Assembly: GCA_963971425.1 (NCBI GenBank)
Contig: OZ020526.1
Location: forward strand, 3,128,180-3,192,179
From: Bryoerythrophyllum caledonicum
Taxonomy: Eukaryota > Streptophyta > Bryopsida > Pottiales > Pottiaceae
Direction: 5' to 3'
DNA length: 64,000 nucleotides
Below are positions 46,514 to 57,731 of the stretch, piece after piece. Position 1 is the first letter of the stretch. Each line of letters opens with the position of its first letter. The position numbers were made by a program, and so were the translations under genes. The notes under the pieces were generated by a model. The model made no database searches. It was not told the DNA's origin and worked only from the letters and a program-made list of their open reading frames with translations.

Positions 46514-49500
46514 AACTACTATGCTCCACCCTTGAATGTTAGACCACCAGTAGCTCTTCCCGAGCTCACCTATCACGAAGAGCGGGGCACATGGAAGGAT
46601 GAAATGAAGAATGAAATCCTCCAAGGCCAGCAAGGTTTCCAGGACCAACTAGCGCAACAAATCAAGGCCATGCAGGACCAAATGGCCTTGTTGATTAAAA
46701 ACCAAGTCCCTAACCCCACGCCTCCACCCATAGAGTCTGGTAGACATGCTTCGGGCCTATGGTGCACTCAATGTGGCCAACCGGGGCACACTAGTCCCTT
46801 TTGCACCACCCCAGCGGCAGCACCGCAGTACCAGGTCGCTCAACCCCCGTACGTACCACCCCATAGGAATCAACCACCGGTGGCAACTAACTATGGCCCG
46901 CAAAGCTATATACCACCAAACCAAGGTTATGGGGGACCTCCACGACCACGGTATCAAATCCATCACACTTGTGGCAAGAGACACGCACCTGGGCAGTGTT
47001 GGGTCGAAAGTGGAGTAGTGTGTGGTAACTGTGGGGGTAATCACCCTACCCAAGTGTGTCGAAGGCCGGATAAAGTAATCCCCATATCCTCTCTACCAGG
47101 GAACTACCCTCAACAAGCTCAAGACCATTTGAGAGGTGCACGTAACCCCACCTCCGATAATACTCTTAGGCCACCTAACCTCTACTATGACTACAACAAC
47201 AACCGCCAAAGTCAAACTCCCCCAATGGGGGTTAATATCAAGGACGGTTACATCTTCATAAGCCAAGGGCCAAACCACGGTGGCCAACAAAAACACGGGG
47301 GCCAACAAAACCAAGCCCAACAGGATGTTTGCTATGCCACAATGTCAAGTGAGGTTGTGTCCACGCACACCCCATCCCTTACCGAGCTCAATGTAGTCTT
47401 CCACGAGGTTAGCATGACCGAGGGGGCAAGGTCTGGTGAATTACCGGCGTTGGTGGTCCAAACTCGGTCCAACCGGCGAGAACCTAGGTACTCGAGTCCT
47501 CCTCCACCCACACCGGAGGATGGTGACACCTCCCAGGAGGACTCACCTTACTTCTTCGACCTAAACGACACCACCAAGGAGGCGGTGGAAGGCACTAAAC
47601 GGGCCAACTTAAGGTCCTCCCATGGGACACCTAGGCCCCGAACACCATTATCCACTTCCCAAGAACCATGGAAAGGTCCACCGGTCCCTAGTTCCGCAGT
47701 GAACACATTCCCACGTGTCGAGGAACACGTGGGAGAAGGGCCTTACGATTTATGGGCGGATTTGAGTCGTCTCAAGGCGGACATCACCATAGCCCAACTA
47801 CTGGAGGTATCCCCACCCATGAGGAAGGTCCTTAGGTCGGGCACCCCGGTGAAGCGGAGGCCTAAGGCAAAGGTTAGGTTGGCGGCTCGTGTAAAATCCG
47901 CACACCCCAATATCGAAGTCAAGGCGGTTCAAATTGAGGTCTCAATCGTAGATAAAGTGGTACCCAACGTACTAGTCGACGGTGGTAGTGGTTTGAACAT
48001 CATGCCCCTCTCCACTATGGAGAAATTGGGCTTAGATATCACGGAACCATCACCTTACATCATCAACATGGCTAATCAAAGCTCGGAGGCCCCGTTAGGC
48101 CAAATTAGTGGTTGTAAAGTTACCACGGGGGGAATAGAGTACTCCCTCACCTTCCAAGTCATTCGAATGCACTCGAACAAGGAGGCATATCCCTTGCTAC
48201 TAGGTAGACCGTGGTTGCGAATCGCCAATGCCACGGTGGAATGGAGAGGACCGAAGCCACGCATCACCTACGGGCCCCCTGAGAATCCTACTACGGTCCA
48301 TATCCAACCGAGTAGGCTAGGACTATGCCATGATTGTATGGGCCCTTCGGAGGATGAGTCGCAAGAAGTGTTGACAAAAGAACTCCCCAAGAGAGTGAGG
48401 TTCGCACCACACAAGGCGGTGGATAGGGCCCAACCCTCGAGGGCCGACGTGATGCCGTTCAAAAGCATGGGACCGGGCCTTTACAAGTGGGTTCCCACCA
48501 GGGAATTTGTAGACTGGTTGAGGGAGCACCCCACCTCGAGCGCGGATGAAGCCATGTCCGTGCATTTCATGGAGAGTGAGCTGATTGAGGAGGAACCCGG
48601 ATTGGAACTTAGCCTGGTTTCCCTCCTCGATGACTTAGAACCCGCGGCGGTATTTGGAATGGATGTTGATGGCACACAAGGGGACGAATTGGGGGTGTTG
48701 GGGGACGAAGCCCCTCTCAACCCATCTCTCCACTTTAGGAGAACATCCACCGGTATACTAGCTAGTGGTTCGGGGGCAACGTACCCCCAAGTTCCGAATG
48801 ATTGGTACAAGGGACCTACTCAACAACCACACGTACATCACGATGACTGGAAATTGATGGTGGTCTCTCATGAGGATGAAGAAGTCCGTAGTGTAAAGGT
48901 GGGAGTTGGATTGACCGAGGAGGAGATGGTGAAATACAAGTCGCTCGTGGTCGAATTTGGGGACATTTTTGTGTGGTCATACAAAGACCTCAAGGGCATT
49001 CCCCCGGGGCGGACACAACATCACATCCCCCTTCTCCCGGGCACTACTCCCATCAGACAAAAAGAGCGGCGTATGAATCCTAACCTGCAACTCATTGTCA
49101 AGGCAGAGTTGGAGAAGCTACTCCAAGCGGGGTTCATTAAACCGGTGGAAATATCCGATTGGATCTTTCCTATGGTGTTGGTTAAAAAGAAGAATGGGAA
49201 GCTGCGGGTGTGCATTGACTATAAGAAACTCAACCACCACACCCAAAAAGACCACTTTTCCTTGCCATTTATCAACACCATCTTAGAGGAGGTAGGTGGT
49301 CATGAGCTCTACACGTTTATGGATGGCTACTCGGGCTACAATCAAATCTCCATTGCTCCCGAGGACTATCACAAGACCGCCTTCACTACCCCGTGGGGCA
49401 CATTCATATATTTGGTCATGCCTTTTGGGCTTTGTAATGCCCCCTCCGCATTGCAGAGGGCCATGACCTATGCCTTCTCAGACCTCTTGCATAAATCAAT

Positions 49501-49744
49501 GACGGTATTCATTGATGATTTTAGCAGCCAGTCCACGAAGGACCACCACCTCACGTGCGCGAGACAAAGTTTCGAACGGTGTAGACGCACCGGTATCGCT
49601 CTCAATCCCGAAAAGATTTTCCTCGCCGTAGAGAAGGGAGTCTTGCTAGGATTTGTGGTTTCCAAGGAAGGTAGAGAACCATACCCCGACAAGGTGAAGG
49701 TCATAGTGGAATTAAGCCCTCCCACAACCGTCAAAGAAATATAG
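46514..49744 (+). CDS. pol: gag zinc knuckles, protease and reverse transcriptase of Ty3-type element
   Basis: It is open from after the first TAG to a second TAG at 49742-49744. In order: a coiled-coil-like segment, a CCHC knuckle CTQCGQPGHTSPFC (near 46770), a degenerate one (CGKRHAPGQC) and CGNCGGNHPTQVC (near 47025). After a long linker comes an aspartic protease with VDGGSGLNIMPLSTMEKLGL (near 47980); the DGG form instead of DTG is seen in some plant Ty3 lineages. Reverse transcriptase (48990-49650) has KLRVCIDYKKLN, FMDGYSGYNQI, MPFGLCNAPSALQRAM and the catalytic FIDDF (usual YVDD). The stop falls right at the RT/RNase H connection, so this copy could not make a full polyprotein without readthrough. 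Confidence 0.85.
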   Translation, partial: NYYAPPLNVRPPVALPELTYHEERGTWKDEMKNEILQGQQGFQDQLAQQIKAMQDQMALLIKNQVPNPTPPPIESGRHASGLWCTQCGQPGHTSPFCTTPAAAPQYQVAQPPYVPPHRNQPPVATNYGPQSYIPPNQGYGGPPRPRYQIHHTCGKRHAPGQCWVESGVVCGNCGGNHPTQVCRRPDKVIPISSLPGNYPQQAQDHLRGARNPTSDNTLRPPNLYYDYNNNRQSQTPPMGVNIKDGYIFISQGPNHGGQQKHGGQQNQAQQDVCYATMSSEVVSTHTPSLTELNVVFHEVSMTEGARSGELPALVVQTRSNRREPRYSSPPPPTPEDGDTSQEDSPYFFDLNDTTKEAVEGTKRANLRSSHGTPRPRTPLSTSQEPWKGPPVPSSAVNTFPRVEEHVGEGPYDLWADLSRLKADITIAQLLEVSPPMRKVLRSGTPVKRRPKAKVRLAARVKSAHPNIEVKAVQIEVSIVDKVVPNVLVDGGSGLNIMPLSTMEKLGLDITEPSPYIINMANQSSEAPLGQISGCKVTTGGIEYSLTFQVIRMHSNKEAYPLLLGRPWLRIANATVEWRGPKPRITYGPPENPTTVHIQPSRLGLCHDCMGPSEDESQEVLTKELPKRVRFAPHKAVDRAQPSRADVMPFKSMGPGLYKWVPTREFVDWLREHPTSSADEAMSVHFMESELIEEEPGLELSLVSLLDDLEPAAVFGMDVDGTQGDELGVLGDEAPLNPSLHFRRTSTGILASGSGATYPQVPNDWYKGPTQQPHVHHDDWKLMVVSHEDEEVRSVKVGVGLTEEEMVKYKSLVVEFGDIFVWSYKDLKGIPPGRTQHHIPLLPGTTPIRQKERRMNPNLQLIVKAELEKLLQAGFIKPVEISDWIFPMVLVKKKNGKLRVCIDYKKLNHHTQKDHFSLPFINTILEEVGGHELYTFMDGYSGYNQISIAPEDYHKTAFTTPWGTFIYLVMPFGLCNAPSALQRAMTYAFSDLLHKSMTVFIDDFSSQSTKDHHLTCARQSFERCRRTGIALNPEKIFLAVEKGVLLGFVVSKEGREPYPDKVKVIVELSPPTTVKEI

Positions 49745-51613
49745 AAAACCCTAGGGCACATAGGGTGGTATCGGGAGGTTATCCATGACTATGCCACGAA
49801 GTCCATGCTTATTACTCGACTTATCCAAAAGAACGTAAGGTTCGAGTGGACTCTCAACTGCCAAGAGGCCTTCGAGGTTTTGAAGGAGAAATTAACCACC
49901 TACCCGGTTTTGAGGCCCCCAAATTGGGAATTGCCCTTCCACATCTTTTGTGATGCCTCGGCGGTGGCTGTAGGGAGCACCTTGTGCCAACCGGTGGGCC
50001 TTAATGGCAAGGACCACCCTATTGCCTTTGCAAGTAGGCAATTAAACCCCGCCAAAAAGAACTACACCACCACCAAACGTGAGTGTTTGGCAATGGTCTT
50101 TTCGGTCAAAAAATTCCGCCACTACTTGTTACTCAACCCCGTAGTGTTCTACGTGGATCACATGGCCATCAAGTACCTTGTTAACAAGGCGGACTTGAGT
50201 GGTCGTTTGGCAAGGTGGGTCTTACTTTTAGAGGAGTTTGACTACACGGTTGAATACCGCCCAGGAATGATGCACCTTCAAGCGGATCACCTCTCCCGTC
50301 TCTCAGAAGAAACCGGTGTAGTCCCCATTGACGAGGACTTGTACAAAGTATCCTCTATTCCCACATGGTACAATTTGGTGGCCGAATTCCTCACTACCCA
50401 CCTTCTACCGGACTCATTGTCCAAAAACGAGCGTAGGAAAGTTCGCCTTCATAGCCGCCACTTTACCATAGTGGGTGGCAAATTGTACCGCCGTGGGGTT
50501 GACGGCATGCTACGTCGATGTGTGACGTCCGTGGAAACCCCCACAATCCTCTCGGCCTGCCACGACAGCGCGTGCGGAGGGCACTTCTCTGGGACCTTGA
50601 CGGCCCAAAAGGTCCTTCGCGCAGGTTACTATTGGCCCACATTGTTCCAAGACGCCCACGAGTACACCAAGCGATGCGACGCTTGTCAACGGTATGCACG
50701 AAATGACCTTCGAATGAGCATGCCACTACGCGTGTCCTTGCCCTTGGTCCCATTCGAGAAGTGGGGTATTGACTGCGTGGGGGAGGTGCACCCTAGCTCT
50801 TCTAGTGGGATGAAGCACATTGTGGTGGCAACCAAATATCTCACCAAGTGGGCCGAGGCTCAAGCCGTGAAAACCAATGATGCTAATCATGCGGCCAAGT
50901 TTTTGTTCGAACAAATCATTATCCGGTTTGGATGTCCCAAAATCCTCATTAGTGATAGGGGGAAACATTTTTTGAACGAGATGATCGAGGCCATGACCAC
51001 CCGGTTCAAGATCAACCATCGTAAGACCACCCCTTATCACCCTCAAACCAATGGTCACACCGAGCCGGTCAACCAAACCCTCGTGAATATTTTGAGGAAG
51101 ACGGTCACCGATTCCAAGAGGGACTGGGACACGGAACTCCCCGCCGCATTATGGGCCTACCGAACCACCTTCAAGGTGACCACCCATGCTACTCCCTTCT
51201 CATTGGTGTATGGCATTGAAGCCATTTTGCCAATAGAATTCGAGATCCCCTCCTTGCGAGTGGCCGTGACCGAACGATGGTCCATGGCCACGTCCTTAGC
51301 CGATCGGTTAGAACGATTGGAGAAGCTCGATGAGATGCGCCGATGGAGCCCCCAGAACGTGGAATCCATCCAATGTCGAAGAAAGATCGCCTTCGACAAA
51401 CGAAACAAGGCCCGATCGTTACAACCGGGCATGCTAGTCCTCCTCCAAGATGCGAGGAGAATGGATTTCCCAAGCAAGTTCGATGCCTTGTGGTTGGGAC
51501 CGTATCTCGTGAAGGAGGTCTTTCCCAACAACTCCATTCAACTCCAAACCCTTAACGGCGAAGATTTCCCCACGAGAACATCGGGCACCCGATGCAAAGA
51601 GTATAAGGTGTGA
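49745..51613 (+). CDS. pol: RNase H and integrase of Ty3-type element
   Basis: It follows the second TAG in the same frame. RNase H begins near 49940 (IFCDASAVAVGSTLCQ; later TTTKRECLAMVF, YVDHMAIKYL and HLQADHLSRL). Integrase has an H-H-C-C zinc domain (HDSACGGHF ... CDACQRY, 50560-50700) and a DDE core: KWGIDCVGEV near 50760, ISDRGKHFLNE near 50950 and HPQTNGHTEPVNQTL near 51040. The usual DNGxxF is replaced by DRGKHF. The C-terminal domain (GMLVLLQDARRMDFPSKFDA) is short and there is no chromodomain. Its natural stop is TGA at 51611-51613. Confidence 0.88.
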   Translation, partial: KTLGHIGWYREVIHDYATKSMLITRLIQKNVRFEWTLNCQEAFEVLKEKLTTYPVLRPPNWELPFHIFCDASAVAVGSTLCQPVGLNGKDHPIAFASRQLNPAKKNYTTTKRECLAMVFSVKKFRHYLLLNPVVFYVDHMAIKYLVNKADLSGRLARWVLLLEEFDYTVEYRPGMMHLQADHLSRLSEETGVVPIDEDLYKVSSIPTWYNLVAEFLTTHLLPDSLSKNERRKVRLHSRHFTIVGGKLYRRGVDGMLRRCVTSVETPTILSACHDSACGGHFSGTLTAQKVLRAGYYWPTLFQDAHEYTKRCDACQRYARNDLRMSMPLRVSLPLVPFEKWGIDCVGEVHPSSSSGMKHIVVATKYLTKWAEAQAVKTNDANHAAKFLFEQIIIRFGCPKILISDRGKHFLNEMIEAMTTRFKINHRKTTPYHPQTNGHTEPVNQTLVNILRKTVTDSKRDWDTELPAALWAYRTTFKVTTHATPFSLVYGIEAILPIEFEIPSLRVAVTERWSMATSLADRLERLEKLDEMRRWSPQNVESIQCRRKIAFDKRNKARSLQPGMLVLLQDARRMDFPSKFDALWLGPYLVKEVFPNNSIQLQTLNGEDFPTRTSGTRCKEYKV

Positions 51614-52157
51614 TTTGCTCACAACCTTCACTGTTGAACCTCTCAATCTTGGTTACAACCATGGGTCATTCGACACAAAAAGATAGAACTTGACTGTGTG
51701 CCCATGAGCAAGAGATGGTTCTTTGCCTATTCGAGTTGTCCCAGATGGCCGCCATGTGTGAGCCGCAAAAACGGCTCACGGTGACAAATGGGCCACGCAT
51801 CGTGTCCATTAACTTTAACAAGTAGTGGAATGAGGTTAACCCATGGGTTAGCTCATGGTTTTTTTATTCAAATGGCTAAGTAGCCTTTCCATTCACTAAT
51901 TCCGCAAATAGGAGCCTTTTATTGGCAACCACGGATTTTATGAAGTTAGCCAAAAAATGAATAGAAAAGGAAAAATAAAGGAAAAAAAAGAAAAGGAATA
52001 AAAGAAAGGAAAACAATGGAAAAAACAAAAGGTAGAAATGGAAGTGGTGGAGACGAATTTACCTCCTACCGCATCGGGGACCGCAATTGGCCACGGTGAG
52101 GAAATCACGGGGAAAAAATTAGGAAAAAAGAAGAAGAATGACGGTGGGGAGAAGGAA
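51614..52157 (+). other. 3' untranslated region of the retroelement
   Basis: It has no ORF. It includes a small inverted repeat (tgagccgcaaaaacggctca, 51759-51778) able to form a tight hairpin, a purine-rich block at 51953-52030, and a final purine tract before tgtgggggctt. This would be the usual place for the polypurine tract. Confidence 0.45.
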
Positions 52158-53350
52158 AAAATGTGGGGGCTTAAAAAGCCCTTAAAAAAGGAGTGGAAAG
52201 GGTCCTAAAGGCTTGACAAACTCCTCACCAATCACTAAGTAAAAATAGGAATTCCTCCAAGCAAAGGGAATTCGAGCTAAGTAGAGTAGTGGTTTTTTGT
52301 AACTTGAAATTAGCCTTAATGGCTCACTTATTGGAGGTCATGCACGCACCATGTGGCATGGAGTTAAAGTTGGATTTAGATATTCCTTGGTTAGTGGGAC
52401 ACCCACTTTTGTTAATGCAAGGGTGCCACGGAATTAGTAGTCATAGGGTTAATAGGCTTTGTAAGAAGGGAGTCATTAATAGAAGAAGGGCAAAAGGCGG
52501 CGGGGAACACCCATGGGGACGAAGCAAGGCTGGGGGGTTACCTCCGGGAGAGAGAGATTATTGAGAGAAAAGGAATGTGCGAGAAGAGAGAACTGAGAGA
52601 GGGAGAGCCGGAAGCCCCGGCCACTGGAAGAGTGAATTAGGTACGATAGGGCCACGAAGAGCAAGAGGGCGAGGTCGCGAGCTGGAGCACGAAGAGGACG
52701 AGCAAGATCACCTAAACACGAAGACGACAGGACCACGAAGAGCAAGAGGGCGAGGTCGCGAGCTGGAGCACGAAGAGGACGAGCAAGATCACCAGAACAC
52801 GAAGACGGCAGGACCACGAAGAGCAAGAGGGCCAGGTCGCGAGCTGGAGCACAGAGGACGAGCAAGATCACGAGAACACGAAGATGACAGGACCACGAAG
52901 AGCAAGAGGGCGAGGTCGCGAGCTGGACCACGGAGAGGACGAGCAAGATCACGAGAACACGAAGACGACAGGACCACGAAGAGCAAGAGGGCGATGTCGC
53001 GAGCTGGAGCACGCACAGGACGAGCAAGATCACCAGAACACAAAGAGGACAGGACCACGAAGAGCAAGAGGGCAAGGTCGCGAGCTGGAGCACGAAGAGG
53101 ACGAGCAAGATCACCAGAACACGAAGATGACAGGACCACGAAGAGTAGGAGGGCGAGATCTGGAGCTGAAGCCGAAGCACACGAACTGAAGGAAGGAGGA
53201 TGAATCAAATCAATTCAGGGAGCCTCTCCTCTCACCCGGCTAGTAGTCAATTCCTTGCGCATCAGGGAACCCTAATTTTCTAGTCACCACACGTCACGCG
53301 GAAGCGCTGTCAAAATTTCACTAGAATTAAGGTTGCTATCAACTCAACCC
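52158..53350 (+). other. putative 3' LTR region, unconfirmed
   Basis: It begins tgtgggggcttaaaaagccc after a purine-rich tract, and contains a GC-rich 81-bp tandem array. It could be the 3' LTR of the Ty3 element, but with no 5' copy in the window neither its end nor its LTR nature can be proven. Confidence 0.3.
52649..53185. repeat. 81-bp tandem array, seven units
   Basis: Units start at 52649, 52730, 52811, 52890, 52971, 53052 and 53133, each beginning ggaccacgaagagcaagagg (first copy gggccacg). Six spacings are 81 or 79 bp. The 79-bp unit (deletion in ctggagcacagagg) shifts frame. Both strands are open: plus gives Arg/Glu/Asp-rich 27-residue repeats and minus gives Leu/Val/Ser-rich ones. 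With no gene context I treat the ORFs as by-products. Confidence 0.9.
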
Positions 53351-53913
53351 AACCAATTGATCAATCTACAAGAATAAGAGGACGCAACTGGATGCTCATG
53401 CGTAGCTTAGTGATAAGGTAGGGTGGATCGTGTGAAGTGTATGTGGTGTGCAAGGGAAGGTGTGGTCACAATTTTGAGTAAACATAGACGTTAAGTGTGC
53501 AGTGTTGGTCGCTGGCTGTGAGGTCCAGGGTCGAGTCCAATGATTAATTGAAGGCGGCCATCATGTTAAGCACAAAAAACTCATAAGAAACCAAAAAACA
53601 ACCATACGAAACGGAGTTATAGTCAAGGAGATAATTGGGATTATAAGTCTGTAGAAAATAGGGGAGCCTGTGTGCTGCCGACTGGTTCCAGGGTCACACC
53701 TAATTCTGGAGCTGATCATTAAGGGTCTAATCAAGTTTGTGATGCTGAATTGAACCCATACGAATTGGAAATGTTGGATTTGGAGCCCTAGAGCAAAAGT
53801 TACACTTGTTTAAAGGTGGGTTCAATTAAAAGGCTGGGTTAGGTCACCACCTTATTAATCAACCACAAGGCGCCTAAGTAAGCTTGAGATGTGTCACCAT
53901 GCTTGTATAAGTT
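53351..53913. other. intergenic, weak tRNA-like boxes
   Basis: A tagcttagtgataaggt (53404) and an aggtccagggtcgagtcc (53521-53538) resemble pol III A and B boxes but are about 120 bp apart. No foldable tRNA is present. A decayed tRNA-derived SINE is possible. Confidence 0.25.
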
Positions 53914-54951
53914 GTGTATGAATGGGCTGAGGATTGGTCACACGAGGAACTAGGCCCCGTATTAGGATCTTGTGTTCAAGATAAACTTCCCTTTAGAGGC
54001 GGTTTATATGGCTCACAATGCGGAATGCTTGAAGAGTTGCCCAATCTGGGGGGGCTGAAGAAGCTGCTGGAATTAGACATTTCGGGCTGCGAGCTTTTGT
54101 TTGAAGTGGCGCCGGGTTTTGGCAACTTGGTCTATTTGCGAACGTTTGGAGCAGCTTTGTATTGAAATCTTGCTGAGCTGCCTGAAATGGGTGAGCTTAT
54201 TAACTTGCAAGAATTGATTGTGTCTGAGTGCCCATTACTCGAGGCATTGCCTGGGTTGTGCGATTTGGTCGCTTTAGAGATCATGGACTGCAATTTTGGG
54301 GGTTTGAAAGGATGCCATAATTTACGCATGCTGACGAAGTTGGAGAGAGTTACCGTCAGAGCTGGATATGGTGCAAACAAGTTACCATGTCTATTCGACT
54401 TGGTGAATTTGAAGATCCCTAAGATTGAAGGTGCCAGAGAATTGACTAGCCTCAAGGATTTGACAAGACTATAGGAGCTTGATATTTCTTGGTGTGATTC
54501 GAAGGTTGCATAGTGATCGAGCAACTTGACTGCGTTGAAGAATCTGAGAGTGTGTTCTTGCAAAAAGTTGGAGAGGTTACATGATATGGACATGCTTTTG
54601 AGATAAGAGAGCCTCTCAATCAATGGTTGCTGGAGCCTGCGAGAATGGGAAAGCGGCAGTGGATTGAGACTGTCTGGAGCTGATGTGCATATTGCTGGGA
54701 CTCTTTCCAATTTGCGGAGTTTGTTTCTTGCTGAAGTAGCATTTACCGAGCTGCCTGACTTGAGCAATTTCCCTCAATTGTGCCACGAACTTCAGATTTA
54801 TGATTGTTGGGAATTGGCGAGGTTGATCAGCAGTGCGCCCTTGATTGCATTGAATCGTCTGGAGCTAGGTGGAAGCAGGAGGTTGAGGGCTCTGCCGGAT
54901 GTGAGTCACTTACTTTCTCTGAATTTTTTTGCGTTGGAGAAATGTGGATAA
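53914..54951 (+). pseudogene. LRR-array pseudogene, disease-resistance-like
   Basis: One frame carries about twelve leucine-rich repeats of the type seen at the C-terminus of plant NLR proteins: LPNLGGLKKLLELDISGCEL, LINLQELIVSECPLLEALPG, LTALKNLRVCSCKKLERL, LSNLRSLFLAEVAFTELP and LIALNRLELGGSRRLRALPD. Stops at 54163 (TGA), 54472 (TAG), 54511 (TAG), 54514 (TGA), 54604 (TAA) and 54949 (TAA) interrupt it without a frameshift. No NB-ARC, TIR or kinase part was found upstream, so it is an orphan LRR fragment. In a living gene the array would provide ligand recognition or autoinhibition. Confidence 0.75.
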
Positions 54952-56657
54952 ACTAAAGCTGACAGCGTATGAGATTGAGAAGTCAGAAGCCACCTGTGTT
55001 GGGCTGAAATTGGACAAAGTGTCACTTCCAAATCATGGCACTTGAGACCGGTGATGCGGTAGCCGCTTGAAGCGGTTGAAGTTGGTAGATCAGCGTAAGA
55101 TCAGCACATTTAATTTGGCTGCAACAAATGGTAATCACAAAGGTGGTGATCATTGACTGATCGCAGGCTGGTTCTCGGTTATGAAATCTTGGAGTTTCAT
55201 TGGATGCACAAGTGGTTTATCAACTTCTGCCTCAATCTGCCTCGTTGTAAAAATGAAATCTGATTCCTGCAACCTCGTGAGTTGCTGAGGTTGCCCTTAA
55301 TATTGTTGCTAGTATTGTGCATTAATCTTCTGAAATGCACTCCAAGGTAAGACTGCAGCCCTTGGTTTTCATCACCTTAAATCTGTTGATATCAATGTGA
55401 TGAGTAAGGCAAGGAGAGCACACTTTGGCAGTGATGTGTGAATTGATAGCCAAGACGAACCTAGTAGCCTTTACTTGAACTGAATCCATCATGGTGGAGC
55501 ACAGTGACTGGCCCGGCCATTTTTGGAACCAAATAACGTCATGAGTGAGGGTATTGACTTTGACAATTTGAAAGAGAATTCTCTAACCCTTGGTTCTGTA
55601 GCGTAGAATGAAATTTTCCTTTATGGAGAACTCGCTATGGTTCCCTGTATGTCACCACTTTTGTATGATCTGTATCTTACCATACGACTCTTCCTTAATC
55701 ACTCCATCTGACATCAGACGATGGATTTCACTCTCAGCAACACTGCTAGACATGTAAACGGTCAACACTGTCGAGACGAACTACACATCATCACTACCTA
55801 CCCAATTCACAACAAGCCTATCAATCATGCTGGAAGCCTAGTATTTATCCCACCACTTTGTGTTTGCCTTGCTTTGATGGCCGCTGTCAAAGAAGAAGCT
55901 ATTGTTGAGCTTTGGTGATTTGAGAACGATGTCAAGCTCCCCTGGCCGGAAAATTGCAAAATTTAAACTCTTGTATTGTGAGAGCATTCGAGACAACGCA
56001 AGGTGTGCAGCAGCCGTGACGAGTGATGGAGTTTTGGAGCGTGCTCTTGAAGCACTATGGCAGTATAGTATAATGCAAATTTCTCAAACCCGCCACTTCA
56101 CGTCCAGCTCAAGCGGTACGTTGTCCCTTGAAACTCCGAAACTTTGAGAATAATCATAGCAGCTGCGGAGTGGCACTCAACAGATTTGGGACAGGGTGGA
56201 AGATGTTCCATCTTGTAATAGAGCCAATAAAGCCTGGTGTGCCTTGCTGTGTGCAGGCCTTCGTACTCCAAACCAAGGTTTCTAGTGGTAGATTGACCAG
56301 ACCGCGTCACCACCCGACGACTCTCTCCAAGCTGACGGAGCTGGAAGCTATAGAACAATTACATGAGCCGGCCCCCATTGCTTGAGTCTAACAGAAACCA
56401 ATGCCGATGTGTGTCTTCCAATGATGCGCCTCTGAAACTACTAGTAGCAACACGCGACGCCTCTGCTTAGTTACGGTATTCTTCACATTGGCAAGCCGCT
56501 AATTATCCAACCACCATTAATCACGTTGTTGCTGATTACTTTCATTATTTGATGGTATTGGAGAGCGAGCTGGAAAGCGAGCTAGCTAGCCCAGGATGGG
56601 GGTTGCGCATTGTCATAGTACACGTTGGTAAATATTCTCAGTTAACACTTTAACTAT
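54952..56657. other. no recognisable gene
   Basis: Several open stretches of 60-90 codons exist on both strands (for example 55902-56147 and 56128-56385, plus), with slightly elevated GC, and may be remnants of further exons or of the LRR gene's neighbour. None shows a domain I recognise. Confidence 0.3.
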
Positions 56658-57731
56658 CTTAAAGATCGTTCCGGGGATTCTAACAGAAGTTAACCTAAGT
56701 GGCTCTCTTAACTACTATCTAATTATTGCTTATATACTATCCGAACTCATATCAAGACACAACAAATCCCAAGAAAAGGAAAAGAAAATACAAACAACCC
56801 CAAGCAAACTTACCTGGGAGGGGTGAAAACACTCCTCAAGGGTCTGTAGGTGTTAAACGGGATCAAGTGACACTCAAAGGAAAGTGGAACAGCTTGAAAA
56901 TACAAGCAATCCCAATAGGGAACCTTAGAGAGACCAAAAACTCCAAACAGTGCCCAAAAACTCCCCCGGAAGGGTGAAAAACGGACCCTAAAGGGTTCTG
57001 ACCAGATTCCCCATAGAATCCGGGCTAGGGGTTGTCCGGAAACTATTTTCTAGACTGAACCTTCAAGGCTCCCGTCCGGAAGCCTAAAGCTTTCTGGATT
57101 TCGACCCTACAGTCCGAAAACTATCAATCCGGCTTTTACTTTCCGGATGGACTTGTAATCTACTTGGTATAGAGCATAACTCCAACTAGTTGCACTCTAG
57201 TTGGTACCCTCTAAGGGTGAGAAGCACTTACCTTTGCTGATCTTGGTCCTGTCTCACCTCTTGTCACTCCTTTTCAATGAAAAGGAATACAACAAGCGAG
57301 GTATGTAAGATGTTACTTTGGTTTCCTCTGTTGAGGGGGTTAGTATTAGTCTAGTTCCGGATTTACACCACCTAAGTTACTATTGTAGAGTTAAACACCT
57401 TGCAAAGTAAGTTTTAGGACTCTCTTTACTAGAGTCACAGGTTTGATCATAGCCAAGTCTAGGCTAGATACTCCCATAGGAGACTCGTTGGTTTTGTTTA
57501 CCCTCACCAAGAGCTCTCATCTCCTCACACTCATACTCTTACTCATACTCTAGACTAACACTGGATTGGTGTGGCTTTATGAAGAACATCTAGGAAGCTC
57601 CTAGGACATACATGACAAGGAACGAGCTAGAGGCTGATCCTCTTACAATCAAGAAGAATTCATTTAGTCAAGGTTAATTTCCCTTTTCACTAGAGGTAGT
57701 GGAGTTGCTAAAGACCTCTATCCGGTTATAT

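Larger units (their letters stand above)
45705..51613 (+). mobile_element. Ty3-type LTR retrotransposon internal region (gag-pol)
   Basis: It contains a leader with 33-bp repeats, then gag, protease, reverse transcriptase, RNase H and integrase in the Ty3 order, all in one reading frame. I could not find a 5' LTR, because a TTAA-type element abuts the leader, nor a matching primer-binding site. A purine-rich tract followed by tgtgggggctt at about 52145-52168 could mark the start of a 3' LTR, but there is no upstream partner to confirm it. Confidence 0.85.

Noticed and set aside
52476..53208. Large ORFs on both strands across the 81-bp array (up to 234 codons)
   Set aside because: Open frames result from the stop-free repeat unit. 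No conserved domain, and the frame is broken by the 79-bp unit.
53404..53540. Possible tRNA or SINE (A-box and B-box-like words)
   Set aside because: The two boxes are about 120 bp apart and no cloverleaf can be drawn, so no tRNA gene is called.
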